Of a stretch of 10,451 nucleotides of DNA, positions 7,874 to 10,451 are shown in pieces. A program made the translations under genes and the position numbers. The stretch is from JBEKLJ01 sp050010255 (GTDB lineage: Bacteria > Acidobacteriota > Terriglobia > Bryobacterales > Bryobacteraceae). The notes beneath the pieces are model-generated. The model saw nothing but the letters and a program-made list of their open reading frames with translations. It had not been told where the DNA came from and did no database searches. Position 1 is the first letter of the stretch, and each line of letters begins with the position of its first letter. Location of the stretch: positions 1 to 10,451 of the forward strand of contig JBEKLJ010000119.1 of NCBI GenBank assembly GCA_050010255.1. Reading direction: 5' to 3'.

Positions 7874-7949
7874 AGGTGGTACAGCTGATAGAAAAGCCTC
7901 CGGCCCTACAAACAGGAGGTCCGTGGGTCGAGCCCGCGACCGCCAACCA
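7874..7949 (+). pseudogene. Degenerate full-length-like tRNA-Val(TAC) (tandem copy 2)
   Basis: A 76-base span can be laid out as a whole tRNA. The 5' strand AGGTGGT faces ACCGCCA with 6 of 7 pairs including one G-T. The D-arm AGCT/AGCC has 3 of 4 pairs. The anticodon arm CCGGC/ACAGG is poorly paired, with TAC at positions 34-36. The T-arm is CGTGG/GTCGAGC/CCGCG, followed by A73 and CCA. Missing hallmarks are T8, the GG of the D-loop and T54, so a functional tRNA is unlikely. An alternative helix CCTCC/GGAGG in the anticodon region suggests rearrangement. It could also be only a 3' half with chance pairing on the 5' side. Confidence 0.45.
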
Positions 7950-7952
7950 GTG

Positions 7953-7966
7953 TTTTCAATAGCTTA
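7953..7966 (+). repeat. 14-base direct repeat after tRNA-like copy 2
   Basis: TTTTCAATAGCTTA occurs here, 4 bases after the CCA of copy 2. It is identical at 8107-8120, again 4 bases after the CCA of copy 3. The same distance from the tRNA end in both units points to one extended attachment core. Confidence 0.65.
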
Positions 7967-8053
7967 GGCCTATCCTTCGGTGCCGCGCGAATCCTGCTGT
8001 GGTCGTTCTTGTGGCTGGTGCTTCCCTGAAAGTGAAGCGACGATTGCGGACAA

Positions 8054-8103
8054 CTTGATTGGGGTGCAAGAGGTCCCGATTTCAAATCTCGGCGGCCCGG
8101 CCA
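8054..8103 (+). pseudogene. tRNA-Pro(GGG)-like 3' half (tandem copy 3)
   Basis: The anticodon arm CTTGA/TTGGGGT/GCAAG (4 of 5 pairs, anticodon GGG, G37) is followed by variable loop AGGTC, T-arm CCGAT/TTCAAAT/CTCGG (4 of 5 pairs), acceptor strand CGGCCCG, G73 and CCA. The 26 bases upstream do not supply a complementary acceptor strand or a D-arm, so only the 3' half is present. Confidence 0.6.
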
Positions 8104-8106
8104 GCC

Positions 8107-8120
8107 TTTTCAATAGCTTA
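8107..8120 (+). repeat. 14-base direct repeat after tRNA-like copy 3
   Basis: This is an exact copy of the block at 7953-7966, in the same position relative to the preceding tRNA 3' end. Confidence 0.65.
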
Positions 8121-8150
8121 CAGATGTTTTTCCCGAGGGCTCGAGAGCAC

Positions 8151-8171
8151 CTGTAGATGATTCTGTAGACG
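8151..8171 (+). repeat. TGTAGA-type direct repeats, right cluster
   Basis: CTGTAGATG at 8151-8159 and CTGTAGACG at 8163-8171 form a 12-base-spaced pair. TGTAGACG also occurs at 7383-7390 and, inverted, at 7360-7367. Another CTGTAGA lies at 8421-8427. These are likely recombinase arm or core-type sites within the array; the role is inferred. Confidence 0.45.
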
Positions 8172-8222
8172 GCACGTTCCCTCAAGATCCACCAACTTCA
8201 ACACCTGAACACTGGCCACCGA

Positions 8223-8267
8223 CTTGGGCGCACGGGTTCGGAGGTTCAGATCCTCTCGCCCCGGTCA
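8223..8267 (+). pseudogene. tRNA-Pro(TGG)-like 3' half (tandem copy 4)
   Basis: Similarity starts at the anticodon loop CTTGGGC. Then come GCACG, variable loop GGTTC, T-arm GGAGG/TTCAGAT/CCTCT (paired, one G-T), acceptor strand CGCCCCG, G73 and TCA in place of CCA. The five bases before the loop do not pair with GCACG. It is the last recognisable unit of the array, and its terminus has decayed at position 74. Confidence 0.6.
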
Positions 8268-8289
8268 ATGAAATCAAGCGCTGCGGGCC

Positions 8290-8878
8290 TTTACTCAGAG
8301 AGTACGAAAACCGAGTATGGACAGATGCCAATCGCGGATTGTGAGGGAACGCACAGTAGCGTCCCCCCGTTGACGGCAACAACGAGGTCAAAGCAAGGAC
8401 CGCCCAGGCCACGAGCTCGGCTGTAGAGAGTCGGCGAACGAAAGTGCAAAACTTCCCTAACAGCCGCAGAGGATTACGCGCCAGGCAAGCGAGAGCCTGA
8501 ACGCTGCCGAATACGACGTTGCTGGCGACCGGAAAGAACTTCCGGTGCATCAGAGGCTACAGGGATCTGGGGCGCTGAAAGCTATTCTCAACGCTAGAGA
8601 GCAGTCGATCCTCGAGAGCGGGGCTGCGCAAGATGCCCTTATCGGCCGCTCAACAACCTTTCACCCTCTTGGTCGGTTCTGGAAGTACTAGAACCGCGCG
8701 CTTTTCGTTGGTATTTGCGATCACTTCCCAGCAATGTGGTGTACACTACGTCTCTAATGGCATCGGATCAGCACCTCCGAAACGAAGTTGAGCCGACGCG
8801 GAGGCTTTCCACGCGCACGGGAAGCACAGTCGGCGTCGGCTGCCTGCGTCGCTTCAGAAAATGCGCGGAGGCACACGG
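8290..8878. other. Long spacer with hairpins and one weak open frame
   Basis: No gene is well supported. On the plus strand 8461-8691 is an uninterrupted 76-codon frame that reads protein-like (for example SLNAAEYDVAGDRKELPV, then ALIGRSTTFHPLGRFWKY, then TAG). It has no ATG; a GTG at 8545 preceded by GGAAAG would give 48 residues. It may be a gene remnant. Two perfect 7-bp hairpins occur: 8528-8546 (ACCGGAA, 5-base loop, TTCCGGT) and 8674-8696 (CGGTTCT, 9-base loop, AGAACCG). The second is followed by CGCGCTTTTCG, too weak a T-run for a confident terminator. A minus-strand frame over 8182-8550 ends antisense to a tRNA-like copy and is rejected. Confidence 0.4.
8715..8747 (+). promoter_or_regulatory. 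Weak promoter candidate upstream of the exported-protein pair
   Basis: TTGCGA (8715-8720) and TACACT (8742-8747) resemble -35 and -10 boxes, but the 21-base spacing is too long for a good sigma-70 promoter. It is recorded because it is the best match in the spacer and lies ~130 bases before the gene start at 8879. Confidence 0.2.
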
Positions 8879-9670
8879 ATGAACCTTTTCTCACGGGTCC
8901 ACTTAACCTTGCAGCAGAGCCTCGCGATTCTGCTCGCATTGGTCCTCTGCCAGCAGAGCTTGGCCCAAAAGTCCGGCGGCCCAGATAAGCTCATAGAAGC
9001 GAACCGCTATGCCGCTTTCGCAACTGACGCTCTGAACTGTCGAGGGGCGAACGATTCCGTACCGCGAGACCCAGTCGCGGAGGCCATCAAATGGACGCAG
9101 CGCGCTATCACGACCGCCAAAGAACTGAGAACCTCCGACAAGGACGAGAGGGGCAGGGCCGCCGCTTTCATCGCGCGGCAAACGCGCCAGTTGACCGAAC
9201 TAGAGGGCAGGCAGGCCCGTTTCGACACCGGCGCCAAGAGTATGGAAAAGGCCCTCAAACAGGCTAGGCTGCTTAGCGCGCAGCGGGTCTTAAGAGAAAC
9301 GGAACCCCTCGCGTGTGACGCGCGTTTTGAGACGCTCACGACTCAGCTGGATGGGGAGTTGAGGCGCTTCTCTGAGCTTATCGCTGATGCGGATTCCGTT
9401 GTGGAGACCGAACCGCAAGCCGCAATCAGCAAGTACGAGGAGGCGCGCAGCGCCAATGTTGAATCTCCAGAGATTACCCAGAAGATCATGCACGCCAGGA
9501 GAGTCCTAGTTCAGCACCAAGCGGCCCAGAAGGCCCGCATCCGGGCGGAAAGGAAAGTCCGAGTAGGTTCTCGCACAGCCAAGAGCGTAGCATGGATCGT
9601 GGTGTTAGTCGGACTCCTAGGTGGGCTAGGCTATGCGGCTTACGAACAGAATAAGAAGAAGAAGCAATGA
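8879..9670 (+). CDS. Exported, membrane-anchored protein of unknown function
   Basis: The family is not recognised. The 263-residue protein begins with a signal peptide: basic n-region, LAILLALVLC core, likely cleavage after S27-L28-A29. Two cysteines remain in the mature part (C54, C146). The body is helical and charged, rich in Ala, Arg, Glu and Gln, resembling coiled-coil or TPR-like helical hairpins. Near the C-terminus AWIVVLVGLLGGLGYAAY (~239-256) forms a membrane segment followed by a Lys-rich tail (NKKKKQ), so the body probably faces the periplasm. I chose ATG 8879 because GGAGG lies 7 bases before it; an in-frame ATG at 8861 precedes the GGAGG and has no such site. Codon use (AGG, CTA, AGA) differs from the GC3-rich genes on the left, suggesting acquired DNA. 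The next gene follows after 33 bases, a probable operon. Confidence 0.75.
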   Translation: MNLFSRVHLTLQQSLAILLALVLCQQSLAQKSGGPDKLIEANRYAAFATDALNCRGANDSVPRDPVAEAIKWTQRAITTAKELRTSDKDERGRAAAFIARQTRQLTELEGRQARFDTGAKSMEKALKQARLLSAQRVLRETEPLACDARFETLTTQLDGELRRFSELIADADSVVETEPQAAISKYEEARSANVESPEITQKIMHARRVLVQHQAAQKARIRAERKVRVGSRTAKSVAWIVVLVGLLGGLGYAAYEQNKKKKQ

Positions 9671-9703
9671 CGGCGCTGGCAGGCTGTCAAGAGGTGAGCG
9701 GCA

Positions 9704-10451
9704 GTGAGCTTTGGAATCATTTTGCTGGTTTTGATTACGCCATCCGCGATGCTCGCCCAGCAGGGCAGCACCGCAATCAAACCCGGTGACCGCTTTGCCG
9801 GGGACCTTTACGCAGGGCTCGGTAAAGAAATGTACGAGGCCTACCGGATCTGGGATGGGGTTAACAGAGCGTTCGACAGCAAGTACAGAGCTTCTCTGAC
9901 CAGTAGTACGTCACCTGGGCGGAGCCCGGTGTGCGACTCGCCGTGTAAAGAGGATCTGGAGCAGGTGCGGAGAGCGCACGAGGCTTTCGTGAGGAAGAAG
10001 ATCCTCTTTTACGAGCAGCACTTGCGGGAAGCCACACAGACCATAGAGGACAGGAAGCGCCGGATCGCTAGGCAGCGTGAACGCATATCAAACCTCGAAT
10101 TGGCTTTCAAAACCGAAAGGGGGGAACTCGATTCGCTCCAGGAACAGTCGAAAGCACTCGACGCTGCTCCGGGGGGCGGGGGAGAAAGGGTAGCGGAGAC
10201 CCGAAGGCGACTCCTCACAGCTATCGACCAGCAACGGGATATAGCTTTTGACTTACAGGAGAGCAGGAACAATGCCGATGCGGTCCTGGACAGCCTCCTT
10301 AGGGGTGTGGTAGACGCCAATGACTTCCGAGACCAGAACAGACGCGACATCACCAGCATTAACGCTAACAATGAGTACTGGCAGTCACATTATGACCTCC
10401 GGGCAGCTCAATTTGACCTGCTCTGCCCTCAGACCCCGCCGCCCCCTCCTC
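9704..10451 (+). CDS. Exported coiled-coil protein of unknown function (3' end beyond window)
   Basis: An open frame runs from GTG 9704 to the window end, 249 full codons without a stop. A GAGG motif lies 9 bases before the GTG, and an in-frame TGA at 9695-9697 excludes a start further upstream. The N-terminus (FGIILLVLITPSAMLA, then QQ) is a signal peptide lacking the usual basic residues. Residues ~35-62 are aromatic-rich (LYAGLGKEMYEAYRIWDG), C77 and C81 form a C-x3-C pair that could be a disulfide, and residues ~83-190 are a long charged coiled coil. The visible part ends in a Cys followed by a proline run (LLCPQTPPPPP), perhaps a linker to a further domain. The shared export signal and helical style with the gene before it suggest a cell-envelope pair. 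No family recognised. Confidence 0.7.
   Translation, partial: MSFGIILLVLITPSAMLAQQGSTAIKPGDRFAGDLYAGLGKEMYEAYRIWDGVNRAFDSKYRASLTSSTSPGRSPVCDSPCKEDLEQVRRAHEAFVRKKILFYEQHLREATQTIEDRKRRIARQRERISNLELAFKTERGELDSLQEQSKALDAAPGGGGERVAETRRRLLTAIDQQRDIAFDLQESRNNADAVLDSLLRGVVDANDFRDQNRRDITSINANNEYWQSHYDLRAAQFDLLCPQTPPPPP

Larger units (their letters stand above)
7740..8289 (+). repeat. Tandem array of four tRNA-3'-end units, period about 154-165 bp
   Basis: The CCA-type ends fall at 7784, 7949, 8103 and 8267, that is steps of 165, 154 and 164 bases. The sequences immediately after them are related: GTCAATAAGTTGGGCC at 7790-7805, TTTTCAATAGCTTAGGCC at 7953-7970, TTTTCAATAGCTTACAG at 8107-8123, and ATCAAGCGCTGCGGGCC at 8273-8289. 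A 14-base block is identical at 7953-7966 and 8107-8120. GGGCTCGAG recurs at 7828-7836 and 8137-8145, and a TCCTCAAAGATCAACAA-like block occurs around 7857-7873, 8178-8192 and, more weakly, 7408-7426. The units therefore share more than the tRNA part. No integrase or other gene lies inside. Stacked attachment sites or minimal cassettes are the best reading. Confidence 0.6.

Noticed and set aside
7740..8289. CRISPR array, considered because of the regular spacing
   Set aside because: The repeated parts diverge, are tRNA-derived and are ~160 bp apart. There are no identical 25-40 base repeats with unique short spacers and no cas genes.
8268..8426. 52-codon plus-strand frame starting with ATG directly after tRNA-like copy 4
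   Set aside because: The ATG belongs to the repeat core that follows the tRNA 3' end. There is no ribosome binding site and no protein signal.
7970..8550. Minus-strand frames at 7970-8185 (AGPPRFEIGTSC) and 8182-8550 (ARGSEPPNPCAQV)
   Set aside because: Both run antisense through tRNA-like copies 3 and 4, which generate these peptides. There are no recognisable domains and no ribosome binding sites.
10009..10371. Minus-strand 120-codon Ser/Arg/Leu-rich frame
   Set aside because: Antisense of the coiled-coil gene, whose plus-strand frame has a signal peptide, a ribosome binding site and no stop to the window end.

Overview
The window reads as a chromosomal segment of a high-GC member of the Acidobacteriota, probably of the Solibacter/Bryobacter kind. 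The main evidence is an 820-residue FtsX/MacB-type permease of the acidobacterial duplicated orphan permease (ADOP) family. The lineage is an inference from family knowledge and codon style, not from a search.

Layout. Positions 1-712 hold no gene I can defend, but they contain a long imperfect stem-loop (577-663) just beyond the end of the operon that follows. Positions 713-4345 are a tight minus-strand operon, transcribed from right to left: a class I SAM methyltransferase with an N-terminal Cys-pair knuckle, an aminoglycoside-phosphotransferase-fold kinase whose start overlaps the methyltransferase stop, and a Wzx/MATE-like polysaccharide flippase. The set looks like the tail end of a surface-glycan or lipid-linked-glycan locus. 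A near-consensus promoter with its TATAAT placed for a leaderless transcript precedes it. The ADOP permease (4611-7073) lies upstream on the same strand with a strong Shine-Dalgarno sequence.

Positions 7251-8289 are the most unusual part. No protein gene is convincing there. Instead there are five degenerate tRNA sequences, mostly only the 3' half from the anticodon loop to CCA: one on the minus strand (Pro-like) and four in tandem on the plus strand (Pro-, Val-, Pro- and Pro-like). The four tandem ones end at 7784, 7949, 8103 and 8267, a period of about 154-165 bp. Three of the four copies are followed by a similar core, (T)TCAATARSTT, usually with GGCC behind it; the last is weaker. The spacers carry TGTAGA-type repeats. 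This looks like stacked attachment-site scars or very small tRNA-targeted cassettes left by tyrosine-recombinase elements, with no integrase remaining in the window.

Positions 8290-8878 are mostly non-coding, with hairpins and one weak open frame. From 8879 to the end of the window run two plus-strand genes of lower-GC, AGG-rich codon style. They encode exported proteins of unknown function: one has a C-terminal membrane anchor, the other a long coiled coil and is cut by the window end. The change in style at the tRNA array suggests that the right side is accessory, island-type DNA bordering more ordinary chromosomal DNA on the left.
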